Counted from the first letter of the stretch, positions 44,153-53,352 are shown. The stretch is DNA of 64,000 nt from Tunturiibacter empetritectus (GCF_013410875.1 NZ_JACCCU010000001.1:1426001-1490000), one strand, 5' to 3'. The notes: a model not told the origin generated them from the sequence alone. Translations and numbers: made by a program.

Positions 44153-44791
44153 ATGCGCAGCCTTTTCGGCGGTAGCGAAAGCACAAGCACTCAACGAGGT
44201 GGAGACACCGGCCGCATCCCGCGTCACTCCAGCGGGTGGAAAGAGTTATTGAAGCACCTGCAGTCGCAGGAATCTCTGCGCATTCTCGACATCGGTCCTA
44301 CCTCGTCCACCAACATTAACTACATCACCAGCCTGGGTCACAGCATATATATGGCGAGCGTCGTAGATGAGGCATCAAAGCCGGAGTGGCTCACTCCCGG
44401 CGAAGACGGCCAGGAACCCAGGTTTGATGTCGATCGATTTCTCGAGAGCAATCTCAATTTTTCCGGTCGCGTCTTCGACGTCGTCATCTTTTGGGACACA
44501 GCGGACTATCTACCCGAACCTTTGATAGCGCCTGTGCTGGCCCGCATCCACAAAGTTCTACAGCCCGGCGGACTCATGCTCGCCTTCTTTCATCAGACAA
44601 GCAGCCCGGAGACCTTCTTTTGTCGCTATCATCTGACCGATAACGACGTAGTCGAGATGCAGCGCGCAGGAAACTATCCTCTGCTCAACATATTCAACAA
44701 TCGCAAGATCGAAAACCTGTTTAGTGCATTTAGTAACTTCCGATTCTTCCTCGCCAAAGACAGTCTGCGCGAGGTCATCATCACGCGCTAA
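44153..44791 (+). CDS. Methyltransferase-like protein with degenerate SAM motif
   Basis: This 212-residue protein has the class I methyltransferase layout: motif I region LRILDIGPTSSTNINYI, a strand/helix FDVVIFWDTADYLPEPLIAPVLARIHKVLQPGGLML typical of motifs IV-VI, and a C-terminal region close to the fold's end. Motif I has GPTSST in place of GxGxG, so it may not bind SAM in the usual way, or at all. It follows the bactofilin gene by 22 bases, which suggests a shared process in cell shape or envelope. A bidirectional terminator follows at 44853-44893. Confidence 0.75.
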   Translation: MRSLFGGSESTSTQRGGDTGRIPRHSSGWKELLKHLQSQESLRILDIGPTSSTNINYITSLGHSIYMASVVDEASKPEWLTPGEDGQEPRFDVDRFLESNLNFSGRVFDVVIFWDTADYLPEPLIAPVLARIHKVLQPGGLMLAFFHQTSSPETFFCRYHLTDNDVVEMQRAGNYPLLNIFNNRKIENLFSAFSNFRFFLAKDSLREVIITR

Positions 44792-44852
44792 GCCATCGGC
44801 TGATCCCGAGGGTGTTATTCATCCCTAAGCCGTATAGAAAAAAGTGTCCCGA

Positions 44853-44893
44853 GAAAAGCGGAAGGCGCCCCAACTGGAGGCGCCTTCGCTTTC
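44853..44893. terminator. Bidirectional terminator between convergent genes
   Basis: GAAAAGC-GAAGGCGCC on one side pairs with GGCGCCTTC-GCTTTC on the other (9 bp GAAGGCGCC core at 44861-44869 and 44879-44887, extended by the flanking AAGC/GCTT), around a short loop. It separates the methyltransferase-like gene from the AT-hook gene on the other strand. Confidence 0.85.
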
Positions 44894-44914
44894 ATAGTTG
44901 AAATCTTCAGAGAT

Positions 44915-45172
44915 CTAGCCCTTAGCACTCTGCTTCCGACGCTCCGCCCAGCGTTTCTTCATCGCGTCGGCGATTCGTTTGCGACCCTCGGGGCTCAACT
45001 TGCGTTTGCGAGGGGCCGCTGCTGCTGTTGAAGCAGCTGCGTTCTTACTCCCTTTCGGACGGCCCGGCCCTGTGCGCTTTTTCGTTGCCGTCGTCCCAGC
45101 CAGCAGCGCGCGAGCTTGCTGGAGCTTTACGATCTGGGCATCTATCTCGGCAATAATGCGGCTAACTTCCAC
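44915..45172 (-). CDS. Small basic protein with AT-hook-like motif
   Basis: This 85-residue protein has an N-terminal helix (VSRIIAEIDAQIVKLQQARALLAG) that could dimerise as a coiled coil, a KKRTGPGRPKGSKN segment matching an AT-hook core (GRPKG), an Ala-rich linker, and a very basic C-terminal helix (LSPEGRKRIADAMKKRWAERRK). It probably binds DNA as a small nucleoid-associated or regulatory protein; the family is unnamed to me. Copies of AGTAACT lie 30-120 bases upstream in both orientations and could be its binding sites. Confidence 0.7.
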   Translation of the reverse strand: MEVSRIIAEIDAQIVKLQQARALLAGTTATKKRTGPGRPKGSKNAAASTAAAAPRKRKLSPEGRKRIADAMKKRWAERRKQSAKG

Positions 45173-45297
45173 GTGTTACCTCCGGTGGCGTCATCTAGGT
45201 CGAGTTACTCGAAATTATCTGCGTCAACCAATTTTATTGCCACCCCATGACGATACAGAAGTAACTAACTCAATGCAAACAAGAAGTAACTCGTCCG

Positions 45298-47697
45298 CTA
45301 CTTTGATTTAACAATAGTGACATTATCTTCTTCTGCTATAGGTGCTGTTTTTGGAGCGCGGATCGCATATCCAGGTCCAGCTTCATCGAGTTCCTCATGC
45401 CGCGAGCCCCCCAGCCCGCGACGATGATGAGACTCATCAATGCACCTTTGCAGATCCTTCAGCGTTCCTTGTTTATCTCGCGCAAACTCAGTCGCCATGC
45501 GGGTCAGAGCATAGGCGAGTATGTCACTGTGGTGAAGGTCCTGCATATCCGGCGCGCGTCGAATATTGAGCCACAGACGATGCACAAGCTGTACTTCGTG
45601 CGGCTCAATCGTAGGGGCATGTGGTCCGATGTGGAAGCTCAGGGACTCACCATCCGGTTTGATCACATAAAAAGTAAATTGCCGCTTCGGCTCAGGCAGC
45701 GCCTCCCACGCCTGGCCAACGTGATAAGCCTGCTCCTCGGCAGTAAGCTTGGTCGATAGGCCAGAGACCACCGCCGCTGCATCCAGCGAGTTAGCCGTCT
45801 GTACCAGCGCCGAAAAAATATCTCCGGCAGGAACTACCAGCAAAGAAATATGTTTCCCAAAGCTCTCAGCGACAGACACCGCCTTGGTAAATAGCATCTG
45901 CTCATGTTCGCTGAATAACTGTTCCGACGCATCTACATACTCCGGTCCGCCCGCGCCCATCATTCGAGCAGCCAGCACCACCAGATCCTGATCGTCCGTA
46001 TTGGTATGCGTCAAAGCCCACTTCAGCGCAAACGGTGCAGCGGAGTCGCGCATCGTCACCACGACTGCGCCTGGACGAATCTCCAACGCCTCACGTCCCA
46101 CATTATCCTGATGCTCCAGCTGAAAATGTTCCTTCATCTGCATCGTGGTTAGATCGTGACGACGTTTGTTATCTCTCTCCGACAGAGAAAAAATTACAAA
46201 GAATGCAGCCGCAAAGATAATTCCACTTACCGTAGCTACCGACTTTGTAAATAAATTGACAATTGCCGTAGTAAGCAACACCAGGAAGACAGAAAGGAGC
46301 CCCAAAGGAATCTCTGTCTTCCCGATTCGAATATTCAGGGGAACCTTCCAGCCACGTTCGCCCTTGTACTTCCACCGCAACACCAGCATTGCGAGCGCAT
46401 TGAAGGTAAAGCTCCAGATCACGCCAAACGCATATGCCTCGCCCAGCATGATCACGTTGCCCCGAGTTACAAGAATCGTGAACACCTGCAGCCCTGCAAC
46501 CAGGTTCACAATGCGATAACTGGTCCCATATTTTCTCTGCGGCTTACGAAACCAGTCCGACAGCACCCCATCCTCAGCCACTCGCATCAGTACGCCGGTC
46601 GAACCCACGATCGCCGTATTGACTGCCCCGCCAAGAATCAGGAATCCCACGATCACCACAAAGACGCGGAAGCCGATTCGAACCGCCAGCGGCCCCACCA
46701 TGAACATCGCCATTCCAGCGATCAGGTTATCTCGATAGACCGGCACCCGCACCGTATCCGGAATCAGCATCACCGCCAGCAGCGTGCCGATACCCGTGAA
46801 GATGAAGCTGTAGATCGCAATAACAATCGCGGCGCGCTTCAAATTCTTCAACTTCGGATGCTCGATCTCGCGGTTTACCTGAGCTAATGATTCTTCACCG
46901 CTCATCGCCAGCACCGAGTGTCCAAACGCCATCAGCACACCGAACAGGCCCAACGACCGCATGAATCCTGTGTGCTTCAAAAATCCCAGAGCATCCTTGC
47001 TGAAGTGAAGATTGTCCGGCGTAGGCCACGGCGGAAGATGTGCCCCAACATGAATCGCCGAAAAAATTCCCCACGTAAGCAGAATCACAACCATCACAGT
47101 CGTGATCTTCATCACCTTCAGAGCCTTGTCGCTCGACTCCTCAATCCCCTTCGTGTTTTGCCACCAGAAGTAGATGGTGATAAGCCCCGCAATCGCGGCG
47201 GAAGTTCCATCCACCGGCAACTGCCGAGCCGAGCCGCTGGGATGCAGCACCAGCTTGACAGCCCAATGGTGCGCCGCGCAAAGCCGCAACACCTCATTCA
47301 GCAACCCGACAATATATTGCCCCGCTGAAACACCTGAGATCGGCCCAGTCAGAATGTAGTCGAACATCAGCGCCGACACGCTCAGCTTCGCAAACGTTCC
47401 GCCCAGCGCCTCCTTCACAATTCGGTACACGCCGCCGCGCGTGAACATGCTGCAGCTCTCGACATACACCGCACGCACTGCAAAGCTGAACAGCATCACG
47501 CCCAGAATGAACCACGGCGCAGCCTTGCCCACTGCCTCCTCCGCGATGCCGCCCGCGTAAAATGCCGATGATCCCAGGTCGTTCAGCACAATCGCCGCAG
47601 CTCGCCAGAACGAAATAAAGGTGAGCATCACCGACGACGCCACGACCAGGCGGACGCGGTTCGATTGCGGCTTAGTAATCGTCTGTTTAGATCCCAT
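45298..47697 (-). CDS. APC-superfamily transporter fused to a C-terminal USP-like domain
   Basis: This 799-residue protein has a transporter part of about twelve helices (residues 20-500: VVASSVMLTFISFWRAAAIVLNDLG, GGVYRIVKEALGGTFAKLSVSALMFDYILTGPIS, GHSVLAMSGEESLAQVNREIEHPKLKN) and a cytoplasmic C-terminal region of about 280 residues with Rossmann-like strands (GAVVVTMRDSAAPFALKWALTHTNTDDQDLVVLAARMM ... SLDAAAVVSGLSTKL), like a universal-stress-protein domain. The substrate is probably an amino acid or other organic cation; a potassium-transport role is possible for such fusions. The ATG at 47697 lacks a clear ribosome-binding site. Confidence 0.85.
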   Translation of the reverse strand: MGSKQTITKPQSNRVRLVVASSVMLTFISFWRAAAIVLNDLGSSAFYAGGIAEEAVGKAAPWFILGVMLFSFAVRAVYVESCSMFTRGGVYRIVKEALGGTFAKLSVSALMFDYILTGPISGVSAGQYIVGLLNEVLRLCAAHHWAVKLVLHPSGSARQLPVDGTSAAIAGLITIYFWWQNTKGIEESSDKALKVMKITTVMVVILLTWGIFSAIHVGAHLPPWPTPDNLHFSKDALGFLKHTGFMRSLGLFGVLMAFGHSVLAMSGEESLAQVNREIEHPKLKNLKRAAIVIAIYSFIFTGIGTLLAVMLIPDTVRVPVYRDNLIAGMAMFMVGPLAVRIGFRVFVVIVGFLILGGAVNTAIVGSTGVLMRVAEDGVLSDWFRKPQRKYGTSYRIVNLVAGLQVFTILVTRGNVIMLGEAYAFGVIWSFTFNALAMLVLRWKYKGERGWKVPLNIRIGKTEIPLGLLSVFLVLLTTAIVNLFTKSVATVSGIIFAAAFFVIFSLSERDNKRRHDLTTMQMKEHFQLEHQDNVGREALEIRPGAVVVTMRDSAAPFALKWALTHTNTDDQDLVVLAARMMGAGGPEYVDASEQLFSEHEQMLFTKAVSVAESFGKHISLLVVPAGDIFSALVQTANSLDAAAVVSGLSTKLTAEEQAYHVGQAWEALPEPKRQFTFYVIKPDGESLSFHIGPHAPTIEPHEVQLVHRLWLNIRRAPDMQDLHHSDILAYALTRMATEFARDKQGTLKDLQRCIDESHHRRGLGGSRHEELDEAGPGYAIRAPKTAPIAEEDNVTIVKSK

Positions 47698-47839
47698 TAT
47701 GATTTGCTGTTTGACACCACGAACAACCATCGACACCGAATAGCTTCAGCATATGCGACGGTCACTCCCCACCTGCAGTGAAACACTGCCAACACCCACC
47801 GGCAAGAGCAGACTGTGATCCTGCTTCCGCCGCTGACAG

Positions 47840-47971
47840 CTATTCTTCATCCCCCAGCAACTCCTTCAAATCTTCTGCAAAACTCACCACAATCACCACC
47901 GCCGAACCCGCCATCCCAATAAAAAACAGCGGGACAACAATCTTCGCAACGAGATGAATGACAAAATCCAT
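47840..47971 (-). CDS. 43-residue single-helix membrane protein
   Basis: A short frame beginning MDFVIHLVAKIVVPLFFIGMAGSAVVIVVSF (positions 1-31) forms one hydrophobic helix and ends with an acidic amphipathic tail (AEDLKELLGDEE). Composition, codon use and a clean ATG-to-TAG frame support a real micro-protein, although the ribosome-binding site is weak. It lies between the transporter fusion gene and lnt. Single-helix proteins of this type often regulate a neighbouring transporter, but nothing here proves it. Confidence 0.6.
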   Translation of the reverse strand: MDFVIHLVAKIVVPLFFIGMAGSAVVIVVSFAEDLKELLGDEE

Positions 47972-48025
47972 GCATCACCATTGTATCTCTCACATGGCGC
48001 AAACTAACTGGAAATTGTCGGCTCA

Positions 48026-49723
48026 ATGTTAGACTGCAAACGCATGCGACTTATCCCCCCGCGACTCTGGGCCATGGCCGTGTTATCCGGCATCCTCCAG
48101 GTTTTACCCTTTCCCATCGCGGGGCCCGTGCCTCTCTGGCGAACCACCTTCTGCTGGGTCGCACTTCTTCCTCTCATTTGGGCGATTCTTGCTAACGACA
48201 AGAACAACAACCCACTTACCATCCGTCAGGGCGCAGCCCTCGGTTACCTCTGCGGCTTTCTCTGGTACATGGGCAACTGCTACTGGATCTACCAGACGAT
48301 GTATCTCTACGGCGGCCTCGCCAAGCCCATCTCCGCCGGCATTCTCATCCTCTTCTGTCTCTACCTCGGCCTCTATCACGCTCTCTTCGCAGCCCTCCTC
48401 GCCGCACTCCGAACTCGGTTCAGCCGTCAGACCACCCTGCTCTTCGTCCCCGTCGTCTGGGTAGCCGTAGAACTCGCCCGCGCCCGTATCACCGGTCTCC
48501 CGTGGGATCTTCTCGGCATCGCCCAGGTCGACAACCCCATGCTTACCCGCCTCGCTCCCATCACCGGAGCCTACGGCCTCTCCTTCGTCATCGCCGCGGT
48601 CAACGCCCTCTGGCTGGTTCGCATCCGCCTCCGCGAGCGACGCTACACTCGCCCCGCGCTCACCGTTGCAGGCGTCATCATCGCCGTCGTCTACATCCTT
48701 GGCCTGCGCCTCATTGCAAACCCGAAGCCATCGCCCACGTCCGCAACCGCAACACTCGTGCAGGAAAATCTCGAAGTAGGAGCTGCCAACACCGGCCCGC
48801 AACCCACCAGCCAGCAGCTCCTCGACTCCTTCTCCTATCTCAGCCGCCGCCCCTCCACAAAGTTCCTCCTCGGAATCCCCGAACTTCCAGGCACGCAGAC
48901 TGTCTTCCTCCTCCGTCAGCACGCGTTGGACGAAGGGACCGATTCCAGTGCGACTGTGCCGATACCAACCGACCTCATCGTCTGGCCCGAAGCGCCTTCA
49001 GGCTTCTTCACGACTGACCCCAACTTCCACCAGCGCATGAACGAACTCGCCGCCTCCAGCCAGGCGCTGTTGATCATCGGCAGCATCGGCATCGTTCCAA
49101 ATCCCGATACCCATAGCGACCGCCCGTACTTCAAATATGACTCCGCAGCCATCTTCACTCCCGATGGCAGCTCCCCGGCCCGTTACGACAAGATCCATCT
49201 CGTCCCCTGGGGAGAGTACATTCCCTTCAAGAGCTTTTTCTTCTTCGCCAGCAAACTCACCGCGGGCGCCGGCGACATGGATCGCGGCTCCAACCGCACC
49301 GTCTTCTCCTTCCGCGGGCATAACTACGGCACCTTTGTCTGTTACGAGTCCATCTTCGGCGACGAGATCCGTCAGTTTGTCAAAAATGGCGCAGAGGTTC
49401 TAGTCAATATCTCCGACGACGGCTGGTACGGCGACACCAGCGCCGCATGGCAACACCTCAACATGGTCCGCATGCGCGCCATCGAAAACCATCGCTGGAT
49501 CCTCCGCTCCACCAACACCGGCGTCACCGCAGCCATTAACCCTTACGGCCACGTCACCGCCGCTCTCCCGCGTCACTTGCGCTCCAGCCTGCGCGTCCAC
49601 TTCGGCTACGAGCAAGACCTCACCTTTTACGCCTCCCACGGAGACTTCTTCGCCTACGCCTGCGCCCTCCTCACCACACTTGGCCTCGCCTTCAGCCTCC
49701 GCAGTCGTATTGCAAAGCAGTAA
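48026..49723 (+). CDS. lnt: Apolipoprotein N-acyltransferase
   Basis: This 565-residue inner-membrane enzyme adds the third acyl chain to lipoproteins. The N-terminal half has about six helices; the periplasmic C-terminal nitrilase domain carries the catalytic triad Glu322 (IVWPEAPSGFF), Lys389 (DKIHLVPWGEYIPF) and Cys439 (VCYESIFGDE). The linker between NLE and LIVWPE is about 60 residues and longer than in E. coli. An in-frame ATG six codons later is an alternative start. Its presence confirms a Gram-negative lipoprotein pathway. Confidence 0.94.
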   Translation: MLDCKRMRLIPPRLWAMAVLSGILQVLPFPIAGPVPLWRTTFCWVALLPLIWAILANDKNNNPLTIRQGAALGYLCGFLWYMGNCYWIYQTMYLYGGLAKPISAGILILFCLYLGLYHALFAALLAALRTRFSRQTTLLFVPVVWVAVELARARITGLPWDLLGIAQVDNPMLTRLAPITGAYGLSFVIAAVNALWLVRIRLRERRYTRPALTVAGVIIAVVYILGLRLIANPKPSPTSATATLVQENLEVGAANTGPQPTSQQLLDSFSYLSRRPSTKFLLGIPELPGTQTVFLLRQHALDEGTDSSATVPIPTDLIVWPEAPSGFFTTDPNFHQRMNELAASSQALLIIGSIGIVPNPDTHSDRPYFKYDSAAIFTPDGSSPARYDKIHLVPWGEYIPFKSFFFFASKLTAGAGDMDRGSNRTVFSFRGHNYGTFVCYESIFGDEIRQFVKNGAEVLVNISDDGWYGDTSAAWQHLNMVRMRAIENHRWILRSTNTGVTAAINPYGHVTAALPRHLRSSLRVHFGYEQDLTFYASHGDFFAYACALLTTLGLAFSLRSRIAKQ

Positions 49724-49761
49724 ATGTATTCAAGTAGATAAAAAGACCGCCCAAGAAACCC

Positions 49762-49829
49762 GTCATCCTGCGCGGAGTGTCTCACAGCACTTTGTGAGAC
49801 ACGCAGTCGAAGGATCCCCACATTTTGCC
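49762..49829. repeat. GTCATCCTG ... GAAGGATCCCC repeat element with internal palindrome (copy 1)
   Basis: GTCATCCTG (49762-49770) and GAAGGATCCCC (49809-49819) bracket a perfect 10-bp palindrome GTGTCTCACA (49777-49786) / TGTGAGACAC (49793-49802). The element lies between lnt and the GDSL hydrolase gene. A shorter copy with the same ends occurs at 60639-60675. Confidence 0.7.
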
Positions 49830-49885
49830 TTCGTTTATGGTCGTTCGTCTTCGACATCAATGCACAGACTGCTCTAATAATTCGC

Positions 49886-50638
49886 GTGAGAAGAATGTGG
49901 ATCTACAAGATCGTTCTTGGCCCCCTTCTCTTAGCCCAGGGTCGAACAATGCGCCGAACGGCTCGTCGTCTGGCTGAAGCGGCAGGCGAACGGACTGGTG
50001 TCATCTTGGCTGAAGGCAATCAGTCGGAGTTGAAGCTGCTCTTTGTAGGGGACTCGACGATGGCTGGAGTCGGTGTTCAAAATCAGAAGGCTGCCCTGGC
50101 TTTTCAAATTGCCGCCATTCTTGCAAAGGAACTCGGCCGGTCTGTTCGATGGCAGCTCATCGCCAAGTCGGGTCTCAATACCAGCCAGGCTTTCGAGTTT
50201 GTGAGAGAGCAGGAGCTTTTGCCAGCCGATGTAATCGTGACGGCACTCGGGGTCAACGACGTCACTTCGCAGAGGACTTCGCGTCAGTTCGTTGAGGACT
50301 ATGAAATCCTGATCCACGAACTTTTACGTCGGACTGGAGCACAGTTCGCGGTGATCAATGGTCTGCCTCCGCTGCACCTTACCCCTGCTGCTCCTCAACC
50401 ACTTCGTTGGTACCTGGGGAGATGTGCGCATTTGCTGGACGTACACCTTCGACAATGGATCGCCCCTCAGCGCAATATCGCATATGTCTCGCTTCAATGG
50501 GCCTCCAATCCAAAGGAGATGGCGGCAGATGGCTTCCATCCCGGCGAAAGCCAATACAGACAGTGGGCAGACTTAGTTGCAGAAACTATCATCAACCTAA
50601 TGCCTAAGCAAACCCTTGAAAACCAGGCCGCCAGATGA
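49886..50638 (+). CDS. SGNH/GDSL hydrolase
   Basis: This 250-residue hydrolase has block I LLFVGDSTMAGVGV (nucleophile Ser in GDS), block III-like VIVTALGVNDVTSQ (Asn in GxND), and block V DGFHPGESQY with the catalytic Asp and His. The N-terminal 40 residues form a hydrophobic/basic segment (MWIYKIVLGPLLLAQGRTMRRTARR) that may anchor it. The substrate is unknown; esterase or acylhydrolase activity on lipids or modified sugars is typical of the family. Start is GTG at 49886 or ATG at 49895. Confidence 0.88.
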   Translation: MRRMWIYKIVLGPLLLAQGRTMRRTARRLAEAAGERTGVILAEGNQSELKLLFVGDSTMAGVGVQNQKAALAFQIAAILAKELGRSVRWQLIAKSGLNTSQAFEFVREQELLPADVIVTALGVNDVTSQRTSRQFVEDYEILIHELLRRTGAQFAVINGLPPLHLTPAAPQPLRWYLGRCAHLLDVHLRQWIAPQRNIAYVSLQWASNPKEMAADGFHPGESQYRQWADLVAETIINLMPKQTLENQAAR

Positions 50639-50745
50639 CATCGCGCCAGTCGAGCCAAAAAACTCCGTGTCAAACTGTCACAACATTTGGTTCAGACTCG
50701 CCGGGGCCAGAATAAAAATCCTTCGATGAACTAAAATCAAATCTT

Positions 50746-51877
50746 ATGCTCTCTGACTTCGAATACTCTTACTCCCCGGTCCGTGACAAAGTGCGCGCTC
50801 TGCGGGAGTATCTTTGACTCGGCCCGACTCCGCCGCGAACTCTCCATCAGTGAAGAGAAGATAGCCGACCCCACCGTCTGGGCCGACGCCTCGCGTTCTC
50901 AGCCCCTCATGCGCGAGCGCAAACGCCTTGAAACTCTACTCGCCGACGACGCCGAACTGGCCCGCCGCTCCGACGACATCGAAGCCTACTTCGACCTAGC
51001 CCGCGAAGGCGAAAACACCGAGCCCGACCTCGCCCGCGAGATCCCCGCTCTGCTCGACTTCGCCGAAAAACTCGAATCCAAAACCATGCTCTCGGAGGAG
51101 ACAGATCCCCTCAACGCTATCGTCACCGTCCACCCAGGTGCCGGCGGTACAGAGTCTCAGGACTGGGCCGAGATGCTCATGCGCATGTACATCCGCTGGG
51201 GCGAGCGCCAAAGCTTCAAGGTCGAGATCAACGAGATTCAGGACGGCGACGAGGCCGGCATCAAATCCGCCACCTTCACCATCACCGGCGACTTCGCCTT
51301 CGGCCTCCTCAGCGGCGAAACCGGAGTCCACCGCCTGGTCCGCATCTCACCCTTCGACTCCGCCAAGCGCCGCCACACCAGCTTCGCCAGCGTCTTCGTC
51401 TCGCCCGAGATCGACGACACCATCGTCATCGACATCAAGACCGAAGACCTCCGCATCGACACCTACCGCTCCGGCGGCAAAGGCGGCCAGCACGTCAACA
51501 CCACCGACTCCGCTGTCCGCATCACCCACATCCCCACCGGCCTCGTCACCGGATGCCAGAACGAGCGCTCCCAGCACAAGAACAAAGAGCGCGCCATGAA
51601 GATGATGCGCTCCAAGCTCTACGAGTACGAGCTAGACAAGAAGAAGGCCACAGCACGCAAGCTCGAAGACTCCAAGCTCGACATCAAGTTCGGCTCCCAG
51701 ATACGCAGTTACGTCCTCCAGCCCTATCGCATGGCCAAGGACCTACGCACCCGAGTCGAAGTAGGCGACGTCGACAAGGTCCTCGACGGCGACCTCGAAC
51801 CATTCATCCGCGGCTACCTCCGCATGCGCCGCGAGGGCAACTTCCCCGCCGAAGCCGAAGACGACGACGTGGCATGA
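50746..51877 (+). CDS. prfB: Peptide chain release factor 2, decoded with programmed +1 frameshift
   Basis: RF2 releases proteins at UGA and UAA codons. Its gene starts at the ATG at 50746; the first frame encodes 23 residues ending REYL and then meets UGA (50815-50817). After +1 slippage at CUU-UGA-C the second frame continues DSARLRREL to the stop at 51877, giving 376 residues. Domain 2 has the RF2-specific tripeptide SPF (RISPFDSAKRR) and the catalytic GGQ (GGKGGQHVNTTDSAVR). An ATG-less internal start at 50783 would give a truncated protein; the frameshift form is the true one. This site is autoregulatory: low RF2 favours frameshifting. Confidence 0.96.
50804..50818 (+). promoter_or_regulatory. 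prfB programmed frameshift site
   Basis: GGGAG (50804-50808) acts as an internal Shine-Dalgarno sequence 3 bases before the slippery CUU (50812-50814), which is followed by the in-frame UGA and C. Spacing and the UAUCUUUGAC core match the classical E. coli prfB site. Confidence 0.95.
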
Positions 51878-51975
51878 CATCTGTCATCCTCGGGTATGAC
51901 AAGCAGCATTACTGCACAAGCTGAGGACAAGGGATACTCATTCAAGCTGATGTCTTGCATTGAGAAGACGTCGCT

Positions 51976-52737
51976 TTGGAGAAGCCCTTGTCCACCTCGC
52001 TGCCAACGAAGCCCGACTACGGCGTAGACGCACCCGCCGTCATGCGCAACTTCTTTCTCATCGGCACCGCCTGCCTGCTCTTCGCGATCTTCTCGCCGCA
52101 CATCCTTCACCTCGGTCCGGTCGAACTGAATGCCCGCAGCTTCTACTGGCCTGCAGGCTTTCTTCTTGCAGAAGGTTTTCTCTTCCTCCTTTACGTCAAG
52201 GTTGGAAAGTTTCGCCATAGCGATTTCATGCTCAGTCTCCACCAATGGCGTGGCGACGAAAATGTCCTCGACGTAGGCTGCGGACGCGGCCTTCTCCTCG
52301 CAGGAGCAGCCAAACGCATCGCCGCACTCTCAGGAACCGGCCACGCCACCGGCATCGACGTCTGGTCCAACGTCGACATGGGCGGCAACTCCTCCGCGGC
52401 CACCCAGCGCAACCTCGACCTTGAAGGCATCTCAAAATACTGCACCCTCCTCAGCCAGCCCGCACAAACAATGTCCTTCCCCGACGCCACCTTTGACGTC
52501 ATCGTCTCCAACCTCTGCATCCACAACATCTACGACCAGCCAACCCGCCTTCAGGCACTTCACCAGATCGTCCGCGTCCTCAAACCTGGCGGCATCGCAC
52601 TCCTCTCCGACTACAAACTCACCAGCGAATACGCCAGAGAATTAGCCGCCGCCGGGCTCATCGTAGAAAAGACACGCGGTAGCCTGATCACCACCTTCCC
52701 GCCTCTCACCGTCGTAATTGCCCGCAAACCGATGTAA
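51976..52737 (+). CDS. Membrane-anchored SAM-dependent methyltransferase
   Basis: This 253-residue protein has two N-terminal transmembrane helices (NFFLIGTACLLFAIFSPHILHLG and WPAGFLLAEGFLFLLYVKVG) followed by a class I methyltransferase domain. Motif I is VLDVGCGRGLLLAG, motif II GIDVWSNVDM, motif IV FDVIVSNLCIHNIYDQP and motif VI VRVLKPGGIALLSDY. The substrate is unknown; the membrane anchor suggests a lipid or envelope molecule. The start is a TTG at 51976 with GAGAAG upstream; no ATG fits before residue 22. Confidence 0.82.
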   Translation: MEKPLSTSLPTKPDYGVDAPAVMRNFFLIGTACLLFAIFSPHILHLGPVELNARSFYWPAGFLLAEGFLFLLYVKVGKFRHSDFMLSLHQWRGDENVLDVGCGRGLLLAGAAKRIAALSGTGHATGIDVWSNVDMGGNSSAATQRNLDLEGISKYCTLLSQPAQTMSFPDATFDVIVSNLCIHNIYDQPTRLQALHQIVRVLKPGGIALLSDYKLTSEYARELAAAGLIVEKTRGSLITTFPPLTVVIARKPM

Positions 52738-52788
52738 CTCTGGTGCCTCGGTCGCATCCAACAAGATGGGACATCGGAGGCAAACTCA

Positions 52789-53325
52789 GTGAGCATATCC
52801 AAACCGATCACAGCTAAGACCAACGACAAGAAGAAGACACCAGACGAACAGGCACCATTGCGCAAACACTTGATCGCCCTTCTCCACGGCGGGCAGGCCC
52901 ACGCCACCTTCGACGAAGTCATAAACGACTTTCCAGCCGATCTTCGCGGCACTCTCCCATCCAACCTGCCCTACTCCGCCTGGCAGATCCTCGATCATCT
53001 CCGCATCACACAGCGCGACATACTCAACTTCTCCGCGCCCCCCACCGGCGGCTACCATGGCCTCAAATGGCCAGACGAGTACTGGCCCAAGTCCCCGCAG
53101 CCACCCTCGAGCAACTCGTGGGACCAGTGCATCTCCGCAATTCGCTCCGACGCCGAACACTTCAACTCACTGATCGAAAATCCCAGCTCCGATCTCTACA
53201 AGCCCTTCCGCTGGGGCGATGGCCAGAATCTACTCCGCGAGGCTCTCCTCGTCGCCGACCACAACGCCTACCACCTCGGCGAACTGCTTGTCATCCGCCG
53301 TCTGTTAGGCGCATGGCCCAAATAG
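52789..53325 (+). CDS. DinB-superfamily metalloprotein
   Basis: This 178-residue protein has the four-helix DinB/YfiT-like fold, shown by LRKHLIALLHGGQAHATFDEVI, YSAWQILDHLRITQRDIL (His ligand) and LLVADHNAYHLGELLVIRRLLG (two His ligands). Members bind a metal and often act as thiol transferases or in stress response; the activity here is unknown. A GTG start at 52789 with GGAGG 9 bases upstream is clear. It probably shares a transcript with the CoA-binding gene downstream. Confidence 0.85.
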   Translation: MSISKPITAKTNDKKKTPDEQAPLRKHLIALLHGGQAHATFDEVINDFPADLRGTLPSNLPYSAWQILDHLRITQRDILNFSAPPTGGYHGLKWPDEYWPKSPQPPSSNSWDQCISAIRSDAEHFNSLIENPSSDLYKPFRWGDGQNLLREALLVADHNAYHLGELLVIRRLLGAWPK

Positions 53326-53352
53326 ACTCTGACTGCGAGGCCCCAAAACAAG

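Noticed and set aside
50783-50815. Internal start for prfB
   Set aside because: The upstream frame ending at CUU-UGA-C with an internal Shine-Dalgarno sequence explains the N-terminus.
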